A program made the position numbers and the translations under genes. DNA of 64,000 nt. Source: an uncultured Pelagibacteraceae bacterium. GTDB taxonomy: Bacteria; Pseudomonadota; Alphaproteobacteria; Pelagibacterales; Pelagibacteraceae. Positions 1 through 9,318 of this stretch are shown one piece after another. The DNA lies in NCBI GenBank assembly GCA_902595625.1, contig CACJQQ010000001.1:62001-126000 (forward strand). Direction: 5' to 3'. The notes below the pieces were generated by a model. That model saw nothing but the letters and a program-made list of their open reading frames with translations, ran no database searches and was not told where the DNA came from. How positions within the stretch are numbered: the stretch's first letter is position 1; every line of letters starts with the position of its first letter.

Positions 1-3000
1 TAGCAACTCCTGCTGCTATTGTTCCAATACCCGTTGATGCTACTAACTTAACTCCAACCCTTGCACCCGGATTAATTTGTTTTAAATCGTAAATTAATTG
101 TGCCAAATCTTCTATAGAATAAATGTCATGATGTGGTGGTGGTGATATTAATGTAACGCCAGGTGTAGAATGTCTTAGTCTCGCTATTTCTTTTGTTACT
201 TTAAAACCAGGAAGCTGTCCACCTTCACCAGGTTTAGCGCCTTGAGCAATTTTTATTTCTATTTCATTAGCATTATTAAGATAGTCAACAGTTACTCCAA
301 ATCTTGCGGATGCAATTTGTTTTACTCTTGAATTTGCACTATCCCCGTTGGGTAAAGTTTTAAATCTTTTGGCATCTTCGCCACCTTCTCCACTACATGA
401 GGCGCCCTTAATTCTATTCATTCCCATAGCTAAAGTTTCATGCGCCTCTGCTGATAATGCGCCATGTGACATGCTTCCGCTTCCAAAACGTTTTAAAATT
501 TCTTCAATGGGCTCTACTTCATCTATATCAATTGGTTTTCTTTGATTTTTAAACTCTAGCAAGTCCCTTATATTAATTGGTGGCAAGTTATGAATTCCTG
601 CTGAATACTTTTTATACAATTCATAAGAACCACTTCCAACAGCGCTTTGTAATAAATGAATAAGTTTCCCTTGATATTGATGATCTTCTCCACTTTTTCT
701 GTATCTATATAAACCACCGATGGGTAACGTGAATACATTTTTTGCATTAAATTTTTCATGAAGTTCTTTAATTTTTTTCTCAATTCCGATTATACCAATT
801 CCTGAAATTCTCGAAGACATACCAGGAAAATAATCTGAAACTATTGCTCTACTTAAACCTACTGCTTCAAAATTACACCCACCTCTATAAGAACTAATTA
901 CTGATATTCCCATCTTTGACATAATTTTTAAAAGACCGGCATCAATTGATTTTTTAAATTTAATCACACATGTTTCAAAATCTGATTTACCAAATAATTT
1001 CTTTTCAAATCTTTGATAAATACTATCTATAGCTAAATACGGATTTACTGTTGTAGCTCCTACACCTATTAAAATAGCAAATGAATGTGTATCCATCGCA
1101 TCAGAGCACTCAACATTCAGGGAGCAATAACCTCGTAAGCCATGTTTTACTAAGTGTGAATGAACTGCTCCAACGGTTAATATGCTTGGGATACTTGCTT
1201 TTTGATTTGTGATGTTTTTATCAGATAATACCAAACAGGTACTTCCCTCTCTAACAGCTGTTTCCGCCTCTTCTCTAATTATCTCAATTCTTTCTTTAAG
1301 GGATTTATCAATTTCAAAAGTGCAATCAATTACCTTAACTTTTTTTGAAAAAAATTTTTTAAATTTTTTGAATTGAACGTTAGTAAGTATAGGACTATCT
1401 AAAACATAAATATTTTCCTCTGTTAGATTATCAAAATCTAATATATTACCTAGATTTCCAAATCTTGTTTTTAGACTCATAACTTTATTTTCTCTTAGAG
1501 AATCTATTGGGGGATTAGTTACTTGACTGAAGTTTTGTCTAAAATAGTGTGAGACTGGCCTAAAATGACTAGATAAAACTGCAACGGGAGTGTCATCACC
1601 CATTGAGCCTGATGCTTCTTTCCCCTCTTCCGCCATTGGATGAAGTATCAGCTCTAAGTCCTCTATGCTTAGCCCTGACAAGTACTGTCTTTTTCTTAAT
1701 TCCTCATTTAAAAAATTTGGCTTTTCACTTTCAGATGAAATTTTTTTTTCTAAATCTATGATTTGTTTATTGTATTTTTTATAATCTTTTGCCAAAAGAT
1801 CTTTAATCTCTTTATCTTTAAATAATTTGCCTTTTTTTAAATCGATTGCGATTATTTGGCCTGGGCCAAGTTTTCCTTTCTCTATGATCTTTTCCTCAGG
1901 AATTTTAATCATACCAGTTTCCGAGCCCGCAAAAAATAAATCGTCAGAGGTTATTGAATATCTAAGAGGTCTCAGTCCATTTCTATCAGATGAAGCTAAA
2001 ACCCACTTAGCATCAGTTGCACAAATGGCTGCTGGACCGTCCCAAGGTTCTATTGTGCTATTAAGGAAATTAAATAAGTCTTGATGATTTTTTGGAACTG
2101 TTTTACTCCTCTTTGACCATGAGTCTGGGATCATCATTAACTTAATTAATGGTGCTAATTTTCCTGAGTGAGTCAAAAGCTCGAAAACATTATCTAACGC
2201 ACCTGAGTCGGAAGAACTTCTAATTACCGGTTTTAAATTTTTAACATCTTTAAATAATGGGCTGGACATGTCTTGTTCATGAATTTTCATCCAGTTTATA
2301 TTTCCTTTAACTGTATTAATCTCACCATTGTGTGCTAAAGTTCTAAAAGGTTGAGCTAAGTCCCAGCTAGGGAAAGTATTTGTGGAATATCTTTGATGAA
2401 ATATTGCAAATCTAGAGGTTAATTTTTTATCGTTTAGATCTGGATAAAATTCCGATAACATTTCAGCCAAAAACATGCCCTTATACACGATAGATCTTGA
2501 GCTAAAAGAACAAATATAAAAATCTTTTATTTGTTTATCTCTTGCAAGTTTTTCAATTTTTTTTCTAGTCTCAAATAAATCTCTTTCTAGATCATTGGTT
2601 AGTAATGTCTCATTTTTTTTAAACATCACTTGTGCAATTTCTGGACGATTTTGATCTGCTGTTTTGCCTAAGACGCTCGAATTAATAGGAACTTGTCTCC
2701 AACCATATATGTAATAGTTTTCAGCTAACAGCGCGGACTCAATAATCTCTCTGCATTTTTCTTGTTCGGAATAATCTGTTCTTGGAAGAAAAACCATTCC
2801 TACACAAATTCTTTTATTTTCATCAAGAGTATGTCCAGTTGATAAAATTTTTTCTTTAAAGAAGTCCGGTGCTATCTCAATTTGAATTCCTGCACCATCA
2901 CCGGATTTACCATCAGCGTCTACTGCACCTCTGTGCCAAATTGCTTTCAAAGCTTCAATACCATGCTCAACAATTTTTCTAGATTTTTTACCATTAGTAG

Positions 3001-3097
3001 ATGCAATTAATCCCACGCCACAAGCGTCATGTTCCATTTCTGGTTTGTAACTAAAATTTTTTTCTAAAATCTTTCTATTTTTTTCGTAATTTTTCAT
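1..3097 (-). CDS. gltB: Glutamate synthase (NADPH) large subunit, 3' end missing
   Basis: GOGAT alpha subunit: releases ammonia from glutamine and channels it to 2-oxoglutarate. The frame opens at ATG 3097 and stays open to the left edge, giving about 1,032 of the usual ~1,500 residues. Near the N-terminus the motif EHDACGVG carries the presumed glutaminase nucleophile Cys26; the preceding ~25 residues would be the propeptide removed in this family. The last visible segment, GVKLVASTGIGTIAAGVA, belongs to the FMN/2-oxoglutarate domain, so the 3Fe-4S cysteines and the C-terminal beta-helix lie outside the window. The start is 4 bases after the gltD stop, so the two are cotranscribed. No frameshift: codon phase is the same at both ends. 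Confidence 0.96.
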   Translation of the reverse strand, partial: MKNYEKNRKILEKNFSYKPEMEHDACGVGLIASTNGKKSRKIVEHGIEALKAIWHRGAVDADGKSGDGAGIQIEIAPDFFKEKILSTGHTLDENKRICVGMVFLPRTDYSEQEKCREIIESALLAENYYIYGWRQVPINSSVLGKTADQNRPEIAQVMFKKNETLLTNDLERDLFETRKKIEKLARDKQIKDFYICSFSSRSIVYKGMFLAEMLSEFYPDLNDKKLTSRFAIFHQRYSTNTFPSWDLAQPFRTLAHNGEINTVKGNINWMKIHEQDMSSPLFKDVKNLKPVIRSSSDSGALDNVFELLTHSGKLAPLIKLMMIPDSWSKRSKTVPKNHQDLFNFLNSTIEPWDGPAAICATDAKWVLASSDRNGLRPLRYSITSDDLFFAGSETGMIKIPEEKIIEKGKLGPGQIIAIDLKKGKLFKDKEIKDLLAKDYKKYNKQIIDLEKKISSESEKPNFLNEELRKRQYLSGLSIEDLELILHPMAEEGKEASGSMGDDTPVAVLSSHFRPVSHYFRQNFSQVTNPPIDSLRENKVMSLKTRFGNLGNILDFDNLTEENIYVLDSPILTNVQFKKFKKFFSKKVKVIDCTFEIDKSLKERIEIIREEAETAVREGSTCLVLSDKNITNQKASIPSILTVGAVHSHLVKHGLRGYCSLNVECSDAMDTHSFAILIGVGATTVNPYLAIDSIYQRFEKKLFGKSDFETCVIKFKKSIDAGLLKIMSKMGISVISSYRGGCNFEAVGLSRAIVSDYFPGMSSRISGIGIIGIEKKIKELHEKFNAKNVFTLPIGGLYRYRKSGEDHQYQGKLIHLLQSAVGSGSYELYKKYSAGIHNLPPINIRDLLEFKNQRKPIDIDEVEPIEEILKRFGSGSMSHGALSAEAHETLAMGMNRIKGASCSGEGGEDAKRFKTLPNGDSANSRVKQIASARFGVTVDYLNNANEIEIKIAQGAKPGEGGQLPGFKVTKEIARLRHSTPGVTLISPPPHHDIYSIEDLAQLIYDLKQINPGARVGVKLVASTGIGTIAAGVA

Positions 3098-3101
3098 TTA
3101 G

Positions 3102-4547
3102 TTAAGCTGCTTCCACAGATTTATTTTTGTCAGCCTTTAATTTTAAATATTTTTCTATTTGTACAGCTGCATCTCTTCCATCTCTTATCGCCCACACAAC
3201 AAGAGATGCCCCTCTTACAATATCTCCTGCAGCAAAGACACCATCAAGATTTGTTTGCATCGATTTTAAATCAATTTTAATAGTGCCCCATTGAGAAATT
3301 ACTAATTCTTCAGCATTAAATAATTTAGGTAAATTTTCTGGATCAAATCCTAAGGATTTAATCACAAGATCTGCAGGTATTTCATACTCTGATCCTTTTT
3401 CAATCTCAGGTCTTCTTCTTCCTGAGGAGTCAGGTTCTCCTAATTTCATTTTATTTACTTCCACAGCTTTGACGCTCCTATCACCAATAAAACTTTTAGG
3501 GCTAGTTAACCAAACAAATTCTACCCCTTCTTCGATGGCATTGCCTACTTCTCTGGCTGATCCTGGCATGTTTTCTCGATCACGTCTGTATAAACATTTT
3601 ACAGATTTAGCTTTTTGACGTACAGAAGTTCTGACACAGTCCATAGCTGTATCTCCTCCACCAATCACGACAACGTTTTTTCCTTCAGCGTTTAAAGTGC
3701 CATCGTCAAATAGTTTTACTTTGTCACCTAATCCTTTTCTATTAGACGCAGTTAAAAACTCCATTGCAGGAAAAATATTTCGAAGATTTTGGCCAGGAAT
3801 ATCAATTTCTCTAGCTTTATAAACTCCGGTTGCTATTAGTATCGCATCATGTTTTTCTTTAAGTTCATATAAAGTTTTGTCTTTTCCAACTTCAAAATTT
3901 TGTACAAATTTTATTCCTGTTTCTTTAAGAAGCTTTGTTCTTCTCTCAACAACAAATTTTTCTAATTTAAAGTTAGGAATACCATAAATTAAAAGACCGC
4001 CTGGTCTGTCGTATCTATCGTAAATAGTAACTTGGTAGCCTGATTTTCTCAATTCCTCAGCACATGCCATTCCCGCAGGTCCAGCACCAATTATTCCTAT
4101 CGACTGTTTTAATTCTTTTTTTACTTTAAAAGGTTTTACCCATCCTTTATCCCAAGCAGTATCGGTGATATATTTTTCTATTGATCCTATAGTGACAGTT
4201 CCATGTCCAGATTGTTCAATTACACAATTTCCCTCGCACAGCCTATCTTGAGGGCATATTCTTCCACAAACCTCTGGCATATTATTTGTGCTTTGTGAGA
4301 CTTCGTAGGCTTCTTTCAAACGACCTTCGGCAGTTAATTTTAGCCAGTCTGGAATATTATTATTTAGCGGACAATGTATTTGGCAAAAAGGAACTCCACA
4401 TTGTGAACATCGACTAGATTGTTCTGCTGCTTTATTAGTAATGTATTCTTTGTAAATTTCATTAAAATCACCTTTTCTTTTATCAATGTTTCTCTTTTCA
4501 GGTGTTTCCTGTTTAAGATCTACAAATTTAAGCATTTTTTTAGTCAT
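3102..4547 (-). CDS. gltD: Glutamate synthase small subunit
   Basis: GOGAT beta subunit (481 aa, usual ~470-480): takes electrons from NADPH through FAD and Fe-S centres to GltB. The N-terminal cysteine motifs CSQCGVPFCQIHC and CGRICPQDRLCEGNC bind the 4Fe-4S clusters. A first Rossmann fold (GIIGAGPAGMACAEEL) binds FAD and a second (VVVIGGGDTAMDC) binds NADPH. The C-terminal GVFAAGDIVRGAS is the second FAD contact typical of the family. It is the first gene of gltD-gltB. A second in-frame Met lies at residue 5; no Shine-Dalgarno distinguishes the two starts. Confidence 0.97.
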   Translation of the reverse strand: MTKKMLKFVDLKQETPEKRNIDKRKGDFNEIYKEYITNKAAEQSSRCSQCGVPFCQIHCPLNNNIPDWLKLTAEGRLKEAYEVSQSTNNMPEVCGRICPQDRLCEGNCVIEQSGHGTVTIGSIEKYITDTAWDKGWVKPFKVKKELKQSIGIIGAGPAGMACAEELRKSGYQVTIYDRYDRPGGLLIYGIPNFKLEKFVVERRTKLLKETGIKFVQNFEVGKDKTLYELKEKHDAILIATGVYKAREIDIPGQNLRNIFPAMEFLTASNRKGLGDKVKLFDDGTLNAEGKNVVVIGGGDTAMDCVRTSVRQKAKSVKCLYRRDRENMPGSAREVGNAIEEGVEFVWLTSPKSFIGDRSVKAVEVNKMKLGEPDSSGRRRPEIEKGSEYEIPADLVIKSLGFDPENLPKLFNAEELVISQWGTIKIDLKSMQTNLDGVFAAGDIVRGASLVVWAIRDGRDAAVQIEKYLKLKADKNKSVEAA

Positions 4548-4572
4548 GAAGGTGTTAATTAAGTTAAGAAAG

Positions 4573-4599
4573 ATAATATTGGTAGCTTTTAAAGGTCAA
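4573..4599 (-). promoter_or_regulatory. Candidate promoter of gltDB
   Basis: On the minus strand TTGACC (4599-4594) is followed after 15 bases by TATTAT (4578-4573), giving a leader of about 20 bases to the gltD ATG. The spacer is short for sigma70. Farther upstream the gap holds two ATGCAT hexamers 13 bases apart (4648-4653 and 4661-4666); their role is unknown. The whole 4548-4712 gap separates divergent gltD and uppP. Confidence 0.4.
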
Positions 4600-4712
4600 T
4601 ACTAATTACCTAAATAACGAAAACCTATAAAAAACTGATGTCATTTTATGCATACCTGTTATGCATTCAAAATTGCCAATAAAAAAACAACCTTTAATTT
4701 TATTTATATAAT

Positions 4713-5471
4713 GTGATTGAAATTTTTATTTTATCTATAATACAAGGAATTACAGAATTTCTACCAGTAAGTTCTTCTTCTCATCTTATCCTAATTTCAA
4801 AGTATTTTAATTTTAGCAATCAGGGTCTCTCAATAGATGTAAGTTTGCACATAGGTTCATTTATCGCGGTACTAGTCTACTTTCATAAAGACATTTTAAG
4901 TTTACTAGATAACAAAATTTTATTTTTAAAAATATTAATTTCCTCGATGCCTGTCATGATCGTAGGTTTTTACCTGGTTGAAACTGGGATTATTGACAAA
5001 ATTAGAGATATAAAAGTTATTGCTTTTACTACTATAATATTTGGCGTTTTATTATTCATCAGTGATAAATTTAATCTGGAAAAAAATATAAATGAAAATT
5101 TTACTTTTAAATCTGCTTTCTTTATAGGATTTTTTCAAGTCTTATCTTTAATTCCTGGTGTGAGTAGATCTGGAATAGCTATCACAGCAGCTAGGTTATT
5201 AAGTTTTAAAAGAATTGACTCTGGAAAAATTTCATTTCTAATTTCTATTCCAATTTTAGGAGCGGTATCAGTGTTTGGAATTAAAAATTTAATTTTATCT
5301 GATAATTTAAATTTTACTTATTTAAATTTATTATCAATAATCACGTCTTTCATCTTTTCATATTTGACAATAAAATACTTCTTAAAGTATATAAAAAAGT
5401 TCAATTTAAATATATTTGTTTATTACAGAATTTTTTTAGGTTTGCTGCTTATAATATTGGCTTACTTATAA
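4713..5471 (+). CDS. uppP: Undecaprenyl-diphosphatase UppP/BacA
   Basis: Integral membrane phosphatase that dephosphorylates undecaprenyl diphosphate to recycle the lipid carrier of peptidoglycan and O-antigen synthesis. At 252 aa it is slightly short for the family (~265-275). The two signature motifs are present: QGITEFLPVSSSSHL (residues 11-25, catalytic Glu15) and PGVSRSG (148-154, Arg152). The rest is hydrophobic, with about seven to eight membrane spans. The start is GTG; the ATG two bases upstream is out of frame and hits TGA at once. TATAAT (4707-4712) directly abuts the GTG, so it cannot be the -10 for this start unless translation begins further in. The next protein gene is also envelope related. 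Confidence 0.93.
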   Translation: MIEIFILSIIQGITEFLPVSSSSHLILISKYFNFSNQGLSIDVSLHIGSFIAVLVYFHKDILSLLDNKILFLKILISSMPVMIVGFYLVETGIIDKIRDIKVIAFTTIIFGVLLFISDKFNLEKNINENFTFKSAFFIGFFQVLSLIPGVSRSGIAITAARLLSFKRIDSGKISFLISIPILGAVSVFGIKNLILSDNLNFTYLNLLSIITSFIFSYLTIKYFLKYIKKFNLNIFVYYRIFLGLLLIILAYL

Positions 5472-5602
5472 AATGTAAGTGATAATTAAAAGTATGATCA
5501 GAACTATGATAAAAAATATAATTACAGATTTTTGCAAAGAAAGATTGAATAAAGATTTCATAAACATACTGTATAATTATTTTTTAATAATGCAATTATT
5601 TT

Positions 5603-5679
5603 TGGTGCGCCTGCTAGGATTTGAACCCAGAACCTCCTGGTCCGTAGCCAAGCGCTCTATCCAGTTGAGCTACAGGCGC
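5603..5679 (-). tRNA. tRNA-Arg(ACG)
   Basis: A complete cloverleaf reads on the minus strand. The acceptor stem is GCGCCTG/CAGGCGC, the anticodon loop is CTACGGA (anticodon ACG at 5645-5643), the T loop is TTCAAAT, the discriminator is A and CCA is encoded (5605-5603). Length is 77 with CCA. ACG is expected to be converted to ICG and read the CGN codons. A TATAAG box lies at 5693-5688, eight bases before the mature 5' end, a plausible -10. An open frame on the other strand through this tRNA (5479-5778) is spurious. Confidence 0.97.
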
Positions 5680-5749
5680 AAATTTTACTTATACCACAAT
5701 TTACAAATTATTATTGAAGAAATTCTAAATAGAACTAAAATGTTACTAA

Positions 5750-7108
5750 ATGCTTCTACTTTCAAAAAAGATTATTAATAAACACTTTATAATAAACTTT
5801 CTTTTCTCCTTTCTAATTGTGAGCTTTATTTTAGGCAATCCAGCGATAAACCTTAATGTATTACTCATAATAATTACATCAATTTTTTTTTTTAAAAAAA
5901 AGATATTTCAAATTGAGCTAGACTATTTTGATAAAATTTTAATTGTTTTATTTTTATATATTTTTTTATCCGGTACAATTAATAGCATTATATATTATAT
6001 CAATGGTTCAGAAAAAAGTTTTATAGTTTTTTATAAATCAATTTTTTTTTTTAGATACATAATTTTTTATTTTGTGATTAAATTTCTTATTAAAGAAAAT
6101 TTAATTAATTTCAAAATTTTTTTTATAACTGCGTTCTCATGTGTAGTGTTTGTTTGCTTTGATTTAATTTATCAATTTATTTTTGGGTATGATATATTCG
6201 GTTACAAAGCAGAAGCTTTTGAAAGAAGATTATCTGGACCTTTCGGCGAAGAACTTATAGCTGGATCATATATTCAAAAATTTTCATTAATTTCGTTATT
6301 TACAATTCCTATTTTTTTTAAATTTAAAAAAAATTATATTAAATATATTTTAACAATGTTTTTTATATTTTTATTATTAATAGCTCTTATTCTGTCTGGA
6401 AATAGAATACCTCTTGTTTTTTTTATTTTTACAGTTGCGGGAATTACTATTTTTGAAAAAAATCTAAGAAAATTTTTAATACCTTTTTTAATTTTGGTTT
6501 TTTCAATTTTATTTCTAACCTATGCTACTAATGATAGTTATAGAGAGCACATGCACAATTTCGCCCAAAAAACAATCCAAATACTATCACCCTTTTCCAA
6601 AAATAACATTCTAATGCCAGAGGAAGAGGAAAAATTTAAGGAATTCCAATTCTTTACTTACGAATATAAAGGACAAAAGTACAAGATAACTAATTCACAT
6701 TTAAAAGAATTTAAAACCGGCTATGTAACATGGTTAGATAGAAAATTATTTGGTGGTGGAATAAAGTCATTTAAAATTAACTGTCCAAAAGCTACTAAAT
6801 CATTAAATTGCGCTAGTCATCCTCATAACTATTACTTGGAAATATTAGCAAATTTAGGAATTTTTGGTTTCTTTATAATCTTAATATTATTTTTTATAAC
6901 ATTTATAAAAACTTTTGTTACTAAATATTTAAAAGACTCCAATTTAAATAGCTTTCACTTAATTACTCCTTTTATTTTTTTACTTTTTGCAGAAATATTT
7001 CCAATTAAAAGTACAGGCAGTTTTTTTTCCACTGGAAATGCAACTTACATATTTTTATTATTAGCCATCAATATGCAGCTTTCAAAAGTTAAAAATTATA
7101 TTGAATAG
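5750..7108 (+). CDS. O-antigen ligase-like membrane protein (Wzy/WaaL family)
   Basis: A 452-residue polytopic protein, probably a polysaccharide ligase or polymerase working from undecaprenyl-linked sugars at the periplasmic face. It has about ten to twelve hydrophobic segments and one long soluble loop (roughly residues 265-360). That loop ends in HPHNYYLEILANLGIFG, the His-containing signature of the Wzy_C/O-antigen ligase family. Base composition is even lower in GC than its neighbours. The gene contains long homopolymers, notably T11 followed by A8 at 5883-5901. Following uppP, a carrier-recycling enzyme, fits an envelope role. Ligase and polymerase cannot be separated from sequence alone. 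Confidence 0.8.
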   Translation: MLLLSKKIINKHFIINFLFSFLIVSFILGNPAINLNVLLIIITSIFFFKKKIFQIELDYFDKILIVLFLYIFLSGTINSIIYYINGSEKSFIVFYKSIFFFRYIIFYFVIKFLIKENLINFKIFFITAFSCVVFVCFDLIYQFIFGYDIFGYKAEAFERRLSGPFGEELIAGSYIQKFSLISLFTIPIFFKFKKNYIKYILTMFFIFLLLIALILSGNRIPLVFFIFTVAGITIFEKNLRKFLIPFLILVFSILFLTYATNDSYREHMHNFAQKTIQILSPFSKNNILMPEEEEKFKEFQFFTYEYKGQKYKITNSHLKEFKTGYVTWLDRKLFGGGIKSFKINCPKATKSLNCASHPHNYYLEILANLGIFGFFIILILFFITFIKTFVTKYLKDSNLNSFHLITPFIFLLFAEIFPIKSTGSFFSTGNATYIFLLLAINMQLSKVKNYIE

Positions 7109-7135
7109 AAAATTTTAAAATTATAAATTATATAA

Positions 7136-8311
7136 ATGAGCAATAAAATCGTAATTACATCAGCATGTAGAACAGCTGTCGGGTCTTTGGGCAAGACTCT
7201 AAAAAATATTTCAGCTCATGAACTTGGTTCATCAGTAATAACTCGGTCTATAAAAAAATCAAAAATTAATAATGAGGAAGTTGATGAAATAATTATGGGA
7301 CAAGTTCTTACTGGTGGCACAGGCCAAAATCCAGCGAGACAGGCAGCAATTAAATCAGGTATACCAAAAGAGAAACCTGCTTATCTTGTAAATCAAGTTT
7401 GCGGGTCAGGAATAAGATCTGTTGCGTCTGGATTTCAAAGTATAAGGTCTGGGGACTCTAAAATTGTTATAGCAGGCGGACAAGAAAACATGTCTTTAGC
7501 ACCACATGCAATTAATTTAAGAGAAGGAAAAAAATTAGGTGACGCCGAAATAATAGATACAATGATAAAAGATGGATTATGGGATGCTTTTCATGGTTAT
7601 CATATGGGTGTCACTGCAGAAAATGTCGCTGAGAAATTTCAAATTACCAGAGAAGAACAAGATAAATTTGCTATTAGATCTCAAGATAAAGCTCTTAAAG
7701 CCCAAAAGCAAAATAAATTTAAAGAGGAAATAATCAGTTATAAAATAAAATCAAAAAAAGCTGAAATAGATTTTGATAAAGATGAGCACCCTAGAGAGGG
7801 AATAAATCTTGATGCGCTGTCTAGATTGAAACCTGTTTTTAAAAAAAACGGTACGGTAACTGCTGGAAATGCTTCTGGAATTAATGATGGGGCTGCAGCA
7901 GTAACATTGATGTCCTCTGAAGAAGCAAATAAAAAAAATTTAGATAAATTAGTCTCAATCAAATCATGGGCTAGCTGTGGTGTAGATCCTGCTCTGATGG
8001 GGACCGGGCCTATTCCTTCGTCAAAAAAAGCTTTAGAATTAGCAGGATGGGATATTAAAGATGTAGATCTTTTTGAAATAAATGAAGCATTTGCAGCACA
8101 AAGCTTAGCAGTATTAAAAACACTCTCTATTCCAGAAGAAAAGGTAAATGTAAACGGAGGTGCAATTGCTTTAGGTCATCCTATAGGTGCATCAGGAACA
8201 AGAATACTTGTTACGCTTATACATGAAATGATTAAGCGTGATGTAAAAAAAGGTTTAGCAACTCTATGTATCGGTGGTGGTATGGGTATTGCAATGTGTG
8301 TTGAAAGATAA
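7136..8311 (+). CDS. Acetyl-CoA C-acetyltransferase (thiolase)
   Basis: Condenses two acetyl-CoA to acetoacetyl-CoA, or the reverse. At 391 aa it is the standard length for biosynthetic-type thiolases (PhaA/AtoB). The catalytic set is complete: the acylated cysteine in NQVCGSG (Cys89), the histidine in [14 protein letters not shown] (about 348) and the second cysteine in CIGGGMG (Cys378). It lies 11 bases before the HDAC-like gene and faces acetoacetyl-CoA synthetase on the other strand, so a role in acetoacetate/acetoacetyl-CoA turnover is likely. No PHB synthase is seen nearby. Confidence 0.94.
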   Translation: MSNKIVITSACRTAVGSLGKTLKNISAHELGSSVITRSIKKSKINNEEVDEIIMGQVLTGGTGQNPARQAAIKSGIPKEKPAYLVNQVCGSGIRSVASGFQSIRSGDSKIVIAGGQENMSLAPHAINLREGKKLGDAEIIDTMIKDGLWDAFHGYHMGVTAENVAEKFQITREEQDKFAIRSQDKALKAQKQNKFKEEIISYKIKSKKAEIDFDKDEHPREGINLDALSRLKPVFKKNGTVTAGNASGINDGAAAVTLMSSEEANKKNLDKLVSIKSWASCGVDPALMGTGPIPSSKKALELAGWDIKDVDLFEINEAFAAQSLAVLKTLSIPEEKVNVNGGAIALGHPIGASGTRILVTLIHEMIKRDVKKGLATLCIGGGMGIAMCVER

Positions 8312-8322
8312 ATTATTTTTCA

Positions 8323-9216
8323 ATGGAACTTCCTGTAGTAAATCACCCTGATTACGTTGCTAAAATTAACGATGATAACAAATTTCCTATTCAGAAATTT
8401 GGTGCTTTAGCAAAACATTTATTAAAAGTTGGTGTGGTTAAAAAATTTTTTATTCCTCAAGAATGTTCTACTGAAACAATGAAAACGTCACATTCATTAG
8501 AATATATAAATCATATTAGAAATAAGACTTTAGATATCAAACTTCAGAAAAGAATTGGCTTTCCAATCAATAATAGTGTTGTGAGAAGATCCTTTGTTGC
8601 AACTGGTGGAACCGTTCTAGCTAGTAAACTTGCTTTAGACTCGAAGCTGGCATGTAATACTGCAGGTGGTAGTCATCATGCTACATTCGATTGTGGTGCT
8701 GGTTATTGTGTCTTTAATGATGTCGCTGTGGCAGCAAATTATTTAAAAAATAAGAACTACGCTAAAAAAATACTTATTATCGATTTAGATGTGCACCAAG
8801 GAAATGGAAATTCAGAAATATTTAAAAATGATCCAAATATTTTAACATTTAGTATGCACTGTGCGTCCAATTACCCGGCAAAAAAATCAAAGAGCGATAT
8901 TGATATTGAACTTAAAGATCATATGGAAGATGAGGAGTACTTAAATATTCTTTATAAAAATTTGAAAGAACTTAATAAAAATAATTATGATTTTGTATTC
9001 TACGTAGCCGGTGTAGATATTCATCATGAAGACAGATTAGGAAAGCTCAAAATATCTGATGAAGGAATAAATAAAAGAGACAGAATTGTTGTTGAAAATT
9101 TTTACCTAAAAAATACTCCTTTATGTGGTGTTTTAGGCGGAGGTTATAATAAAAGTTTTGAAAAACTTATTGAGCTTCATTCTATGCTTCACAAAAATTG
9201 TGCTGAAATTATTTGA
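8323..9216 (+). CDS. HDAC/AcuC-like zinc deacetylase family protein
   Basis: A 297-residue arginase/deacetylase-fold enzyme. The signature residues are the tandem histidines in AGGSHHA (118-119), the metal ligands in DLDVHQGNG (Asp156, His158) and Asp232 in AGVDIHHEDRLGKL. Bacterial members remove acetyl groups from proteins (AcuC on acetyl-CoA synthetase) or from acetylpolyamines. The substrate cannot be read here. It is encoded 11 bases after a thiolase and converges on an acyl-CoA synthetase-type enzyme, the class of enzyme controlled by lysine acylation in other bacteria, so regulation of AacS is an attractive inference. Confidence 0.88.
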   Translation: MELPVVNHPDYVAKINDDNKFPIQKFGALAKHLLKVGVVKKFFIPQECSTETMKTSHSLEYINHIRNKTLDIKLQKRIGFPINNSVVRRSFVATGGTVLASKLALDSKLACNTAGGSHHATFDCGAGYCVFNDVAVAANYLKNKNYAKKILIIDLDVHQGNGNSEIFKNDPNILTFSMHCASNYPAKKSKSDIDIELKDHMEDEEYLNILYKNLKELNKNNYDFVFYVAGVDIHHEDRLGKLKISDEGINKRDRIVVENFYLKNTPLCGVLGGGYNKSFEKLIELHSMLHKNCAEII

Positions 9217-9218
9217 AA

Positions 9219-9263
9219 CTCAGTCCCAACTACCTTTAAAGGAGTTCCAGGGTTAGGACCGAG
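9219..9263. other. Imperfect inverted repeat between convergent genes
   Basis: A 45-base element with nested complementarity. The outer arms CTCAGTCC (9219-9226) and GGACCGAG (9256-9263) pair with one mismatch. Inside, AACT and AGTT flank the perfect palindrome CCTTTAAAGG (9233-9242). It starts two bases after the HDAC-like stop and lies before the end of aacS. There is no T tract, so it is not a classical terminator. It may be a bidirectional 3'-end structure or a small RNA element; the family is not recognised. Confidence 0.45.
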
Positions 9264-9318
9264 CTTAATTAAAATTTAGTTTAAATTAATGACAAGTTTA
9301 ATGATAGAAAATGACGCG

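Noticed and set aside
568-783. Short frames inside gltB (also 348-545 and 1827-2084)
   Set aside because: They lie in other frames of the gltB coding sequence, which is open and in phase throughout.
5479-5778. Open frame of 99 codons on the plus strand
   Set aside because: It runs antisense through tRNA-Arg; its RLLGFEPRTSW-like product is the usual tRNA-antisense artefact.
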